Shown here piece after piece: positions 15,409 to 24,554 of a stretch of DNA of 64,000 nucleotides; within the stretch, counting starts at the first letter, position 1; each line of letters opens with the position of its first letter. The position numbers and the translations under genes were made by a program. The notes beneath the pieces were generated by a model. The model did no database searches. It was not told where the DNA came from and saw only the letters and a list, made by a program, of their open reading frames with translations. The DNA comes from Pedobacter cryoconitis (lineage in GTDB: Bacteria; Bacteroidota; Bacteroidia; Sphingobacteriales; Sphingobacteriaceae): contig NZ_QLLR01000011.1 in assembly GCF_003259615.1 (NCBI RefSeq), forward strand, positions 1-64,000, given 5' to 3'.

Positions 15409-15438
15409 GTTTTCTAACCTTATATAGTAAGCAGGAAC

Positions 15439-16104
15439 TTAAGCCTTAACTTCAGCTGCTTTTTTGTGATCAGCAAGGAATGTAGCTAATCCGCTATCAG
15501 TTAATGGGTGTTTTAATAAACCTAAAATAGCTGATAATGGGCCAGTCATTACATCTGCACCTAATTTAGCACAGTTGATAATGTGTAATGGTCCGCGGAT
15601 AGAAGCAGCAAGGATTTCAGTTTCATAACCGTAGTTATCAAAAATTAAACGAATATCTTCGATTAATTGTAAACCATCAGTACCTATATCATCTAAACGG
15701 CCAAGGAAAGGAGATACGTAAGTAGCACCTGCTTTGGCAGCTAATAAAGCTTGTCCTGAAGAGAAAATCAGTGTACAGTTCGTTCTGATTCCTTTTGAAG
15801 AGAAATATTTGATGGCTTTAACACCGTCTTTAATCATCGGAACTTTAACTACGATCTTTGGATCAAGTTTAGCTAAAGCTTCGCCTTCTTTAATAATATT
15901 TTCAAAATCTGTAGAGATAACTTCAGCACTCACGTCTCCGTCAACGATCGCACAAATTGCTTTGTAATGATCGATAACATTCTGATCGCCTGAAATACCT
16001 TCTTTAGCCATAAGGCTCGGATTGGTCGTTACACCATCTAATACACCAAGATCTTGTGCTTCTTTGATTTGCTCAAGATTAGCTGTGTCAATGAAAAATT
16101 TCAT
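15439..16104 (-). CDS. fsa: Transaldolase / fructose-6-phosphate aldolase family protein
   Basis: The 221-aa protein is the short (about 220-residue) transaldolase type: [28 protein letters not shown] with the Schiff-base Lys at 87, [22 protein letters not shown] and A-A-S-I-R-G-P. It acts in the cytoplasm on fructose 6-phosphate. This subfamily includes true transaldolases of the pentose phosphate pathway (often called tal/TalC) as well as FSA enzymes, and the sequence does not decide between them. It is a single-gene unit. The SRP RNA gene is 105 nt upstream on the same strand. Ends at a shared bidirectional terminator. Confidence 0.9.
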   Translation of the reverse strand: MKFFIDTANLEQIKEAQDLGVLDGVTTNPSLMAKEGISGDQNVIDHYKAICAIVDGDVSAEVISTDFENIIKEGEALAKLDPKIVVKVPMIKDGVKAIKYFSSKGIRTNCTLIFSSGQALLAAKAGATYVSPFLGRLDDIGTDGLQLIEDIRLIFDNYGYETEILAASIRGPLHIINCAKLGADVMTGPLSAILGLLKHPLTDSGLATFLADHKKAAEVKA

Positions 16105-16149
16105 GATTTATATGATTTAAGGAAAAATAAACTATGGATAAATTTAGCG

Positions 16150-16185
16150 TATGCTTTGGACGGAAGATTGTGCAATGAAAGCATA
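16150..16185 (-). other. Hairpin in the transaldolase leader
   Basis: An inverted repeat TATGCTTT / AAAGCATA (16150-16157, 16178-16185) with a 20-nt loop lies between the SRP RNA 3' end and the transaldolase start. Role unknown; it could stabilise the leader or be a processing site. Confidence 0.35.
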
Positions 16186-16209
16186 GTCAATCTGCTAAAA
16201 AATAAAAAA

Positions 16210-16308
16210 TGGGCAAGCAACCTTTATCGCACCGCTACAACCTTCTACCCTTGCTTCGTTCCCGCCCTGGGGGAGTTCAAAGGGAGCTGATCGTAAAGGA
16301 CTTGCCCA
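16210..16308 (-). ncRNA. ffs: Small signal recognition particle RNA (4.5S-like)
   Basis: The minus strand encodes a 99-nt RNA whose ends pair perfectly (TGGGCAAG / CTTGCCCA). Its apical part carries the SRP core: CAGGGCGGGAACGAAGCA, with a GGAA tetraloop and the asymmetric A-rich loop bound by Ffh. The RNA acts with Ffh in co-translational membrane targeting. A consensus promoter lies immediately upstream. The RNA's own closing stem followed by six T (16209 downwards on the minus strand) can serve as terminator. Confidence 0.88.
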
Positions 16309-16311
16309 CTG

Positions 16312-16341
16312 CAAATGTAGCAAAAGAGTTCAGTCTACAAA
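16312..16341 (-). promoter_or_regulatory. Promoter of the SRP RNA gene
   Basis: On the minus strand TTTG (16341-16338), an 18-nt spacer and TACATTTG (16319-16312) match the Bacteroidota promoter consensus. The RNA 5' stem begins 4 nt downstream. Confidence 0.8.
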
Positions 16342-16745
16342 AACGAAATCAAGAAATAATTGCTGTTTTTTATTGAAAAATTGATAATAGATTGAATTTT
16401 AAGGGATTGTATTTGAATAAAAATTTAAATTATATCTATAATTAGTGAAATAACCTCCGAAATTGGGCTGAGAACCTAAATTTCCACTCTTTTTTCTCCT
16501 GACAAATGGAATAAAAAGGAAGATTTTATCTGAAAACTGATGATTACGACTTAGATTCAGAGCGCTAATGCAAAATAATTCTAAATAATACGTTTACGAA
16601 ATTGACAATAATTACATCTGTTTATTGCCAAATTAACAATCTAACCTGCTTCAAATTATGCTGTTATTTATTTTTCGCAAAAAAAATGTCAAAATGGCAA
16701 TTATTCCGCTAAATTATTATCTTAGTGTTTCGAATACATTAAGAT
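16342..16745. other. About 400-bp non-coding leader upstream of gltB
   Basis: No gene or known riboswitch is seen. The stretch is AT-rich and presumably holds the gltBD promoter and a long 5' leader. I found no exact TAnnTTTG close to the gltB start. Confidence 0.4.
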
Positions 16746-19700
16746 ATGGAACAAATAGAAGAAAATCAGGGCTTATACAATTCAAGCTTTGAGCATGATG
16801 CTTGCGGTATTGGTTTTGTTGCCCACGTAAAGGGAAGGAAGTCACAACAAATAATTTCAGATGCTATTACAATCTTAGAGAATCTCGACCATCGGGGTGC
16901 ATGCGGCGCTGAAATTAATACTGGTGATGGTGCCGGGATTATGATACAGGTTCCACATGAGTTTTTATATGACGAGTGCCTTAAAATTGGATTTAGCTTA
17001 AATCAATCTGGTGACTATGGGGTTGGGATGTTATTTCTCCCAAAGGATGTGAGAGCGCGCGAGGAATGCCGGGAAGTGATTTACCGTGCTGCCGAAAAAT
17101 TAAACCTGGAAGTATTAGGGTTTAGAAAAGTAAATACCAATACGGACGGTATTGGAGATATGGCTTTATCTGTAGAGCCTGAAATGGAGCAAGTATTTGT
17201 AGCAAGACCTGACCAGATTGCTGCCGGTGCTGACTTTGAACGTAAACTATATGTATTCAAAAATTACCTGACTAAAACTATTCTGAATACAGTTAAAGGA
17301 ATTAAAGCAGATTTTTATATCGCTTCTTTTTCTTCTCGTACTATAGTTTACAAGGGTCAGCTGACTTCCATGCAGGTGCGCACCTATTTTACAGAGCTAA
17401 GCGATAAAAGAGTTGTTTCTGCGTTTGGATTAGTCCATTCAAGATTTGCAACGAATACTTTTCCTTCGTGGAGACTGGCACAACCTTTCCGTTACATCGC
17501 CCACAATGGCGAAATCAATACATTACAGGGCAATTTAAACTGGTTCCGTGCCAGCGTAAAATCTTTTGCCTCGAGCTACTTTACTGCCGAAGAACTAAAC
17601 ATTCTGCTACCGGTAATTGATGAGACACAATCTGACTCTGGCTGTCTGGATAATATTATCGAGCTATTACTGCATGCGGGCCGTTCTCTGCCACACGTAT
17701 TAATGATGCTGATACCTGAGGCTTGGGATGGCAATGAGGATATGGATGAGCTTAAACAGGCTTTCTATAAATTCCATGCGACTTTAATGGAGCCTTGGGA
17801 CGGACCTGCAGCCATTGCATTTACAGATGGTAATTTAATTGGTGCAACTTTAGATAGAAATGGATTAAGACCATCAAGATATGCGATCACTAAAGATGAC
17901 CGCGTAATTATGGCTTCTGAATCGGGTGTACTTGCTTTAGATCAAAGCCAGATCATTGAAAAAGGAAGATTAACCCCAGGAAAAATGTTCGTGGTAGATA
18001 TGGAGCAGGGCAGAATTATCAGTGATGATGAAATCAAAACTGAGGTTTGCAGCCGCCGTCCTTATGCGGATTGGTTAAATCAGTACCAGATCCGTTTGGA
18101 AGAGTTATCTGACCCAAGAGTTGTATTTACGGGCTTATCTCAGGAGTCTATGTTTAAATACCACCAGGTATTTGGTTATAGCAGAGAAGATATAGATTTG
18201 ATCTTAAAGCCTATGGCTATTGAGGCAAAAGAACCGATAGGATCTATGGGAACTGATATTCCTCTAGCTGTTTTATCGCAAAAGCCTCAGCATCTGTCTT
18301 CTTATTTTAAACAGTTGTTCGCGCAGGTAACGAATCCGCCGATTGACCCGATCAGGGAAAAGGTAGTGATGAGCCTTGCCGGGTTTATGGGAAATAACGG
18401 TAATTTGTTAGAGGAACATGCCATGCAATGCCATTGTGTGGGTATTAAACATCCGATATTAACGAATCTGGAGTTAGAGAAAGTAAGAAGTATTGATACT
18501 GGTGTATTCCAGTCTAAAACTTTACAGACCTATTTCAGAGCAGATGGTAAACCGGGTTCTCTGGCTAAAGGCTTAGAGCGATTATGCCGTTATGCGGTGG
18601 ACGCGGTCGAAGATGGTTTCCAGGTGATTGTTTTATCCGATCGTGCATTGGATTCAGAACATGCTGCGATTCCTTCGCTGATGGCTGTTTCTGCGGTGCA
18701 TCACCATTTGATCCGCAAGGGTCATCGTGGCGCTGTAGGTATTGTGGTTGAAGCTGGGGATGTATGGGAAGTTCACCATTTTGCTTGTTTAATTGGCTTT
18801 GGTGCAACTGCTGTCAATCCTTATCTGGCTTTAGAAACTATTTCAGGTTTTGACAAGGAAAGTGAGCTTAAGCCAGAAAAATTAATTCAGAATTATATAT
18901 ATGCTGTGAATAGTGGTTTGTTGAAGATTTTCTCTAAAATGGGAATTTCAACACTACAATCTTACCATGGTGCACAGATATTTGAGATATTAGGTATTCA
19001 TAAAAGTGTAGTTGACAGCTATTTCAGCGGCGCGGTATCAAGAATCGGTGGATTAGGACTGGATGACATTGCCAGAGAGGCTTTAATTAAACACAGCCGT
19101 GTATTTGGTAAATCTACACGTCCTGATATGTTGCTGCCTACTGGCGGAAATTATAAATGGAGAAGAAAAGGGGAGCAGCATTTGTTTAATCCGCAGACCA
19201 TCCATTTATTACAGAATGCAACCCGTAAAAATGATTACAATGTTTATAAGCAGTATAGTAAACTGGTTAATGAGCAAACAAAGCAGGCTTATACCATCCG
19301 GGGTTTATTCGAATTCAATTATAACCGTGCGCCTGTTTCATTGACTGAGGTTGAACCTGTTGAAGCTATATTAAAACGTTTTGCTACCGGAGCGATGTCT
19401 TTTGGGTCTATTTCTCATGAAGCACACTCCACTTTAGCGATTGCAATGAACCGCATCGGCGGAAAGAGTAATACTGGTGAGGGTGGCGAAGATGAGTTAA
19501 GGTATGAAATCTTGCCAAATGGTGATTCTATGCGCTCTGCGATTAAGCAGATTGCTTCGGCAAGGTTTGGGGTAACCAGTAATTACCTGACCAATGCAGA
19601 TGAATTACAGATTAAAATGGCCCAGGGTGCGAAACCTGGTGAGGGTGGACAATTACCTGGACATAAGGTGGATGACTGGATTGCAAAAGTCCGCCATGCA

Positions 19701-21257
19701 ACACCGGGTGTAGGTTTGATCTCTCCGCCTCCGCATCATGATATTTATTCTATTGAAGATCTGGCGCAATTGATTTTTGACCTTAAAAATGCCAACAGAG
19801 CGGCAAGGATCAATGTTAAATTGGTTTCTAAAGCTGGTGTAGGTACAATTGCAGCTGGTGTGGCAAAGGCACATGCTGATGTAATCCTGGTTTCTGGTTT
19901 TGATGGGGGTACAGGGGCTTCGCCGCTGACTTCTATACAACATGCTGGTTTGCCCTGGGAATTAGGTTTGGCTGAAGCGCATCAGACTTTGGTTAAAAAC
20001 CGTTTACGCAGCAGGGTCGTTTTACAGACTGATGGTCAGTTAAAAACGGGTAAAGATATTGCGATAGCGGCTTTATTAGGTGCTGAAGAATGGGGAGTGG
20101 CTACAGCTGCTTTAGTAACTTCGGGTTGTATCATGATGAGAAAGTGTCATTTGAATACTTGTCCGGTTGGCGTGGCAACACAAGATCCTGATTTGAGAAA
20201 ACTGTTTACGGGTGATCCTGATCATGTGGTTAATCTTTTCCACTTCCTGGCTGAAGAGCTTCGGGAAACCATGGCTGAATTAGGTTTCAGAACTGTGGAA
20301 GAAATGGTTGGACAGGCAGATGCTTTAAGTCTGCGTGCAATTGATGATGCAGACTGGAAATTAAAGAATCTTGATCTTTCTGCTATTTTATATAAAGCGC
20401 CTGACAATGGCCTGAGTTTATTCAATACTGAATCACAGGATCATGGGATCAGCAATGTACTGGATCATGAACTGATTGCTGCTTCACAGCCTGCGTTATT
20501 GAATAAAGAGCCTGTGTTCAAAGAGTTTGAGGTTAAAAACACAGACCGTGCGCTGGGTACCATGTTATCAAACGAAGTATCTAAAATCTATAAAGGAGTA
20601 GGATTACCTCCTGATACGATCAACTTTAAATTCCATGGTTCTGCGGGACAGAGTTTTGGCGCTTTTGCGGCAAGAGGGATCTCGCTTGAACTAGAAGGAG
20701 AAGGAAATGATTATGTGGGTAAGGGGCTATCGGGAGCACGTTTATCGATCTATCCGTTCCGTGAAGTAACTTATGTGCCGGAACAGAATATCATTATTGG
20801 TAATGTGGCACTGTATGGGGCTACTTCGGGTGAGCTGTTTGTAAGAGGCCTGGCTGGCGAACGTTTTGCGGTCAGAAACTCTGGTGCTACAGCTGTAGTG
20901 GAAGGTTTAGGAGATCATGGTTGTGAGTATATGACTGGTGGTGAAGTACTTGTTCTGGGAAATACGGGTAGCAATTTTGCAGCTGGTATGAGTGGAGGGG
21001 TAGCCTGGATTTATGATGTAAATGGCGATTTCCCTAACAAGTGTAATAAGGAAATGGTAGATCTTGATCCTTTGAATGAGGAAGATGAATTGCGGATCAA
21101 CAGTTTATTGAAAAAACATATACAGTTGACAAAAAGCAAATTAGCTGAATTCATATTAAGTGACTGGACCACACAGTCTGCACATTTTGTTAAGGTATTC
21201 CCTAAGGAATATAAAGCGGTTTTATTGAAAAGAAGTAATAAAGTTAAGACATCATAA
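16746..21257 (+). CDS. gltB: Glutamate synthase (GOGAT) large subunit
   Basis: The 1503-aa protein makes glutamate from glutamine and 2-oxoglutarate. The start gives a short propeptide ending at H-D-A-C-G-I-G; Cys20 becomes the N-terminal amidotransferase nucleophile. Domains in order are class II glutamine amidotransferase (about 20-430), central domain (about 470-760), FMN-binding synthase (about 820-1190) with GKSNTGEGGED and the 3Fe-4S cluster cysteines C1128, C1134, C1139 (C-x5-C-H-L-N-T-C), and a C-terminal GxGxG beta-helix (about 1270-1460; YMTGGEVLVLGNTGSNFAAG). Length and motifs are complete. gltD follows after 2 nt, so the subunits are co-transcribed and probably translationally coupled. 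Confidence 0.98.
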   Translation: MEQIEENQGLYNSSFEHDACGIGFVAHVKGRKSQQIISDAITILENLDHRGACGAEINTGDGAGIMIQVPHEFLYDECLKIGFSLNQSGDYGVGMLFLPKDVRAREECREVIYRAAEKLNLEVLGFRKVNTNTDGIGDMALSVEPEMEQVFVARPDQIAAGADFERKLYVFKNYLTKTILNTVKGIKADFYIASFSSRTIVYKGQLTSMQVRTYFTELSDKRVVSAFGLVHSRFATNTFPSWRLAQPFRYIAHNGEINTLQGNLNWFRASVKSFASSYFTAEELNILLPVIDETQSDSGCLDNIIELLLHAGRSLPHVLMMLIPEAWDGNEDMDELKQAFYKFHATLMEPWDGPAAIAFTDGNLIGATLDRNGLRPSRYAITKDDRVIMASESGVLALDQSQIIEKGRLTPGKMFVVDMEQGRIISDDEIKTEVCSRRPYADWLNQYQIRLEELSDPRVVFTGLSQESMFKYHQVFGYSREDIDLILKPMAIEAKEPIGSMGTDIPLAVLSQKPQHLSSYFKQLFAQVTNPPIDPIREKVVMSLAGFMGNNGNLLEEHAMQCHCVGIKHPILTNLELEKVRSIDTGVFQSKTLQTYFRADGKPGSLAKGLERLCRYAVDAVEDGFQVIVLSDRALDSEHAAIPSLMAVSAVHHHLIRKGHRGAVGIVVEAGDVWEVHHFACLIGFGATAVNPYLALETISGFDKESELKPEKLIQNYIYAVNSGLLKIFSKMGISTLQSYHGAQIFEILGIHKSVVDSYFSGAVSRIGGLGLDDIAREALIKHSRVFGKSTRPDMLLPTGGNYKWRRKGEQHLFNPQTIHLLQNATRKNDYNVYKQYSKLVNEQTKQAYTIRGLFEFNYNRAPVSLTEVEPVEAILKRFATGAMSFGSISHEAHSTLAIAMNRIGGKSNTGEGGEDELRYEILPNGDSMRSAIKQIASARFGVTSNYLTNADELQIKMAQGAKPGEGGQLPGHKVDDWIAKVRHATPGVGLISPPPHHDIYSIEDLAQLIFDLKNANRAARINVKLVSKAGVGTIAAGVAKAHADVILVSGFDGGTGASPLTSIQHAGLPWELGLAEAHQTLVKNRLRSRVVLQTDGQLKTGKDIAIAALLGAEEWGVATAALVTSGCIMMRKCHLNTCPVGVATQDPDLRKLFTGDPDHVVNLFHFLAEELRETMAELGFRTVEEMVGQADALSLRAIDDADWKLKNLDLSAILYKAPDNGLSLFNTESQDHGISNVLDHELIAASQPALLNKEPVFKEFEVKNTDRALGTMLSNEVSKIYKGVGLPPDTINFKFHGSAGQSFGAFAARGISLELEGEGNDYVGKGLSGARLSIYPFREVTYVPEQNIIIGNVALYGATSGELFVRGLAGERFAVRNSGATAVVEGLGDHGCEYMTGGEVLVLGNTGSNFAAGMSGGVAWIYDVNGDFPNKCNKEMVDLDPLNEEDELRINSLLKKHIQLTKSKLAEFILSDWTTQSAHFVKVFPKEYKAVLLKRSNKVKTS

Positions 21258-21259
21258 TT

Positions 21260-22726
21260 ATGGGAAAAGTAACCGGATTTTTAGAGTATGAGAGAACTGC
21301 TCCTGTAAAGCAAGATGCAAAAGAGCGTTTAAAACATTACAATGAATTTGTTGTCGCGTTTGAGCAGGATCAGGTCAAACAAGAGGCTGCACGCTGTATG
21401 GATTGCGGTGTTCCATTTTGCCAGTCGGGCTGTCCGCTGGGAAATGTAATTCCTGAGTTCAACGAAGCGGTATATAAAGCGGAGTGGGAGATAGCAGCCA
21501 ATATTTTATTGAGCACCAATAACTTCCCTGAATTTACAGGCAGGATTTGTCCTGCACCTTGTGAGTCTGCTTGTGTATTGGGCATCAACAAATCCCCTGT
21601 ATCTATTGAAGATATAGAAAAACATATTATTGAAATTGCCTTTAATAAGGGATATATTAAAGCAGAGCCACCTTTGATCCGCAGCGGTAAAAAAGTAGCG
21701 GTAATTGGTTCTGGACCTGCTGGATTAGCGGCTGCTGCACAGTTAAATAAAGCTGGACATGAAGTAGTGGTTTATGAACGTGACGACACTCCCGGAGGCT
21801 TATTAAATTATGGTATTCCTGATTTTAAATTACAGAAGGATGTAGTAACCAGAAGGATCAGCCTGATGGAGAAGGAAGGAATTGAGTTCAAGTGTAATGC
21901 CAATGTTGGTGTTAATGTTGAGCTGAATACTTTGCTCAGAGAGTATCAGTCGATTGTTTTGGCTGGTGGTTCTACGATCCCGCGTGATTTAAATGTGACT
22001 GGCAGAGCAGCTAAAGGAGTTCATTATGCTATGGATTTCTTAAAGCAACAAAATAAAAGAGTCCGTAATTTCAGTATTGATCAGGAACCGATCCTGGCTA
22101 CAGGAAAGGATGTAATCGTGATTGGTGGTGGTGATACGGGTTCTGATTGTATCGGGACTTCAAATCGCCAGGGAGCAAAGTCTGTAACTCAGTTTGAGAT
22201 CATGCCAATGCCTGCCCAGAACCGTACTGCGAATATGCCATGGCCATCTTACCCGATGTTATTGAAAGTAACGAGTTCTCATGAGGAAGGTTGCAGCAGG
22301 GCATGGGGTGTCAATACAAAGGCTTTTATTGCGGATGAAAATGGCGCACTTCAGGCTTTACAGGTTGTGGATGTTGAATGGGAAATTGATGCTGTTGGCC
22401 GCCCTGTGAATTTCAAAGAGATTGAGGGTACTGTACGTGAGTTACCTTGTCAGCTGGTTTTACTGGCAATGGGATTCTTACATCCTCAGAAAGAAGGACT
22501 GCTGGAGAAATTAGGGATTGAGTTGGATAACAGGGGAAATGTGAAAGCTGAAGAAGGTAAATATCAAACTAATATCGCGAAGATTTTTACAGCTGGCGAT
22601 ATGAGAAGAGGACAATCTTTAGTGGTCTGGGCAATATCAGAGGGCAGAGAAGCGGCAAGAAAGGTCGATGAATACCTGATGGGATTAAGCAGGCTTCCTA
22701 CAAAAGATGGTATTCCTTATGCTTAA
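21260..22726 (+). CDS. gltD: Glutamate synthase small subunit (NADPH-dependent)
   Basis: The 488-aa subunit supplies electrons from NAD(P)H to GltB. The N-terminal domain has two cysteine groups for 4Fe-4S clusters (C46, C49, C54, C58 in RCMDCGVPFCQSGCP; C97, C101, C105 in GRICPAPCESAC). An FAD-binding site G-S-G-P-A-G lies near residue 150. The second dinucleotide fold has V-I-G-G-G-D-T-G-S-D near residue 290, and an F-T-A-G-D-M-R-R-G motif lies near the end. It starts 2 nt after gltB. A terminator follows 70 nt downstream. Confidence 0.98.
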   Translation: MGKVTGFLEYERTAPVKQDAKERLKHYNEFVVAFEQDQVKQEAARCMDCGVPFCQSGCPLGNVIPEFNEAVYKAEWEIAANILLSTNNFPEFTGRICPAPCESACVLGINKSPVSIEDIEKHIIEIAFNKGYIKAEPPLIRSGKKVAVIGSGPAGLAAAAQLNKAGHEVVVYERDDTPGGLLNYGIPDFKLQKDVVTRRISLMEKEGIEFKCNANVGVNVELNTLLREYQSIVLAGGSTIPRDLNVTGRAAKGVHYAMDFLKQQNKRVRNFSIDQEPILATGKDVIVIGGGDTGSDCIGTSNRQGAKSVTQFEIMPMPAQNRTANMPWPSYPMLLKVTSSHEEGCSRAWGVNTKAFIADENGALQALQVVDVEWEIDAVGRPVNFKEIEGTVRELPCQLVLLAMGFLHPQKEGLLEKLGIELDNRGNVKAEEGKYQTNIAKIFTAGDMRRGQSLVVWAISEGREAARKVDEYLMGLSRLPTKDGIPYA

Positions 22727-22798
22727 GAAATTAAAATCAACCTTAACCAAAGTATAAAACAAGGACAAACAATAACAACTATTACTAACCAAAAAGAA

Positions 22799-22829
22799 GA
22801 GCCGCTCCATATTCATGGGCGGCTTTTTA
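22799..22829 (+). terminator. Terminator of gltBD
   Basis: The hairpin AGCCGCTCCAT / ATGGGCGGCT (22800-22824, one G-T pair) is followed by TTTTT. Confidence 0.85.
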
Positions 22830-22884
22830 ATTATAATTAACTTAATAGTTTTAATAATTAATAATTATTTCTATATTAGTGTGG

Positions 22885-22892
22885 TAATTTTG
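22885..22892 (+). promoter_or_regulatory. Putative -7 element (TAATTTTG)
   Basis: An exact TAnnTTTG, 22 nt before the lipoprotein start at 22915. No clear -33 box is visible. Confidence 0.45.
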
Positions 22893-22914
22893 TATTTAAT
22901 CTCTGTTTAATCAT

Positions 22915-23439
22915 ATGAAAAGAACTAATACGTTGATTTTATTGTTTATGTTCTTAACATTAACTGTCTTCACTTCTTGTAAGAAAAGTATAGATCATAA
23001 AAATGATTTCGACAGGAGCCACGACTCCTGGATGAGTTTCAAAAAATCGTCTAACAATTCTTATAGTTATCAAGTCAGTTCATTATCATGGACTGGTACT
23101 AATTCTGAAACTGTGATTACTATAAAAAATGGTAAAGTCACTAATCGCTCTTATGTTTATACAATACCCGGAGAAACACAAGGTTCTCAGCCTATTGTAA
23201 AAAATGAATGGCAGGAAGATCAAAGCAAGCTGAATACACATTCTACTGGTGCGGCCACTTTAACTTTGGATGAAGTTTATCAGAAAGCAAAAACTGAATG
23301 GTTATTAAAAAGAAAAGATGCTGAAACTTATTTTGAAGCGAATAACAATGGAATGATCTCTACCTGCGGATATGTGAATAACGGCTGTCAGGATGATTGT
23401 TTTAACGGAATCAAGATTGTCTCAATCCTAGAATTATAA
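22915..23439 (+). CDS. Lipoprotein, DUF6174-like
   Basis: The 174-aa lipoprotein has a signal with lipobox FTSC (Cys22). The mature part has an aromatic-rich motif (S-Y-S-Y-Q-V), V-I-T-I-K-N-G-K-V followed by TNRSYVY, and T-L-D-E-V-Y-Q-K-A before the C-terminal half. This order resembles DUF6174 proteins, which have a conserved 'YsY...v.V.nGkV...' core. The C-terminus has three Cys in C-G-Y-V-N-N-G-C-Q-D-D-C, absent from the upstream part, which may form a disulfide or a metal site. The next lipoprotein gene starts 1 nt after the stop, so the pair is co-expressed. Family call tentative. Confidence 0.75.
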   Translation: MKRTNTLILLFMFLTLTVFTSCKKSIDHKNDFDRSHDSWMSFKKSSNNSYSYQVSSLSWTGTNSETVITIKNGKVTNRSYVYTIPGETQGSQPIVKNEWQEDQSKLNTHSTGAATLTLDEVYQKAKTEWLLKRKDAETYFEANNNGMISTCGYVNNGCQDDCFNGIKIVSILEL

Positions 23440-23440
23440 A

Positions 23441-23956
23441 ATGAAAAGAAATTCTACAATCCTTTTGTTGTTAATGACCACAACAATGTCTTTATTGAGT
23501 TCCTGCATGAAAACTGAGCAGGAGCCTCTCCCGATTATAGAACCGCCAGCGATACAGATAGTTGCTTTCACAGTAGTCGGGAAAGATGATAAACAGCTGA
23601 TCCAATCGAAAACGGATGTTGTTTCTCTTACTTACGTCAGTAAGGTGAGTGGCAAAGAAGTCAATATTCCCAATAGCGTTTATCAGGTGCCTGAAGGACC
23701 GTTGACTGAACCATTAAAAAAATACAATGGAATTTTCATAGGCAGTGACCTGAGACAACACGCAATCTCCAGTCAGAATACTGAAAGCGAACTCGAATTC
23801 GCTGTGAATGGAAAAAAAATAGGTATTATATCTTATGAATGTGACCTTACGCAGGGCGCTAACCTTAAAACCAAATCCTTTAAATTTAATGGGGAATCTA
23901 TTGTAGCCGACGAATACAAAGAAATGCCGCCTTTATATGTGATCAAATTAAAATAG
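23441..23956 (+). CDS. Lipoprotein, unknown function
   Basis: The 171-aa product has a lipoprotein signal (lipobox LSSC, Cys22) and a short Pro/Glu linker (EQEPLPIIEPPAIQ) before an alternating beta-rich domain. The signal peptide resembles that of the preceding protein, but the mature domains do not. It begins 1 nt after the preceding stop, so both are made from one transcript and may act as a pair at the membrane. No family recognised. Confidence 0.75.
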   Translation: MKRNSTILLLLMTTTMSLLSSCMKTEQEPLPIIEPPAIQIVAFTVVGKDDKQLIQSKTDVVSLTYVSKVSGKEVNIPNSVYQVPEGPLTEPLKKYNGIFIGSDLRQHAISSQNTESELEFAVNGKKIGIISYECDLTQGANLKTKSFKFNGESIVADEYKEMPPLYVIKLK

Positions 23957-23963
23957 ATAATTT

Positions 23964-24005
23964 AATAAATCAGAGAGCTCCGATTATGGAAACCTCTGAT
24001 TTATT
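23964..24005. terminator. AT-rich hairpin between convergent genes
   Basis: A perfect 12-bp stem AATAAATCAGAG / CTCTGATTTATT (23964-23975, 23994-24005) with an 18-nt loop lies between the lipoprotein pair and trmH. Confidence 0.55.
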
Positions 24006-24008
24006 TAG

Positions 24009-24539
24009 TTACAACCTCAATTTAGCATAGAAATCCCATAATACGATTCCTGCAGAGATTACGATATTGAAAGAATGTTTAGTACCAAACTGAGGTATTT
24101 CAATACATTTATCAATTTGCCCCATTACCTCATCGCTCACTCCATTAACTTCATTACCAAAGATCAGAGCGTATTTTTTAGCCTGATCAGGTTTAAAAGT
24201 ATTCAGCATAATACTGTCTACGGCTTGCTCAATAGCTATAATTTCATAGCCGTCTGCACGTAAATCTTTAATTGCATCCAGCGTTTCTTCATAATGTATC
24301 CAGGCAACGGACTGTGTTGCGCCAATGGCTGTTTTTTCAATCTCACGATGCGGAGGTTGTGCAGTAATTCCACAAAGAATGATTTTCTCTATAGCAAAAC
24401 CATCTGCTGTTCTGAAAGCAGATCCCACATTATTCATGCTGCGCACGTTATCCAGTATCACAACTACCGGTAGTTTATCCTGTTCTTTAAATTCCTCTAT
24501 ACCTACACGGTTTAATTCAGCTGTCTTTAATTTCTGCAT
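24009..24539 (-). CDS. TrmH/SpoU-family RNA 2'-O-methyltransferase
   Basis: The 176-aa cytoplasmic protein has all three SPOUT motifs: motif 1 N-N-V-G-S-A-F-R-T-A-D (about 37-47), motif 2 A-L-I-F-G-N-E-V-N-G-V-S (about 130) and motif 3 I-E-I-P-Q-F-G-T-K-H-S-F-N-I-V-I-S (about 146-162). It methylates ribose 2'-OH of tRNA or rRNA using SAM through a knotted fold. It is short and lacks an N-terminal L30e-like domain, closer to TrmL/TrmH than RlmB. The exact RNA target cannot be assigned. Although the galK stop is only 15 nt upstream, a perfect -7 element (24544-24551) suggests it also has its own promoter. Confidence 0.9.
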   Translation of the reverse strand: MQKLKTAELNRVGIEEFKEQDKLPVVVILDNVRSMNNVGSAFRTADGFAIEKIILCGITAQPPHREIEKTAIGATQSVAWIHYEETLDAIKDLRADGYEIIAIEQAVDSIMLNTFKPDQAKKYALIFGNEVNGVSDEVMGQIDKCIEIPQFGTKHSFNIVISAGIVLWDFYAKLRL

Positions 24540-24543
24540 GGCG

Positions 24544-24551
24544 CAAAAATA
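24544..24551 (-). promoter_or_regulatory. -7 element of trmH-like gene (TATTTTTG)
   Basis: An exact TAnnTTTG on the minus strand ends 4 nt before the ATG and lies in the 15-nt gap behind galK. It predicts a leaderless or nearly leaderless mRNA. A -33 box is not evident. Confidence 0.55.
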
Positions 24552-24554
24552 GAA

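Noticed and set aside
16440-16520. A CTGAGA-containing stretch upstream of gltB resembling a thi-box
   Set aside because: The rest of the TPP core (paired P1-P3 stems, second conserved loop) is missing and gltB is not a thiamine gene.
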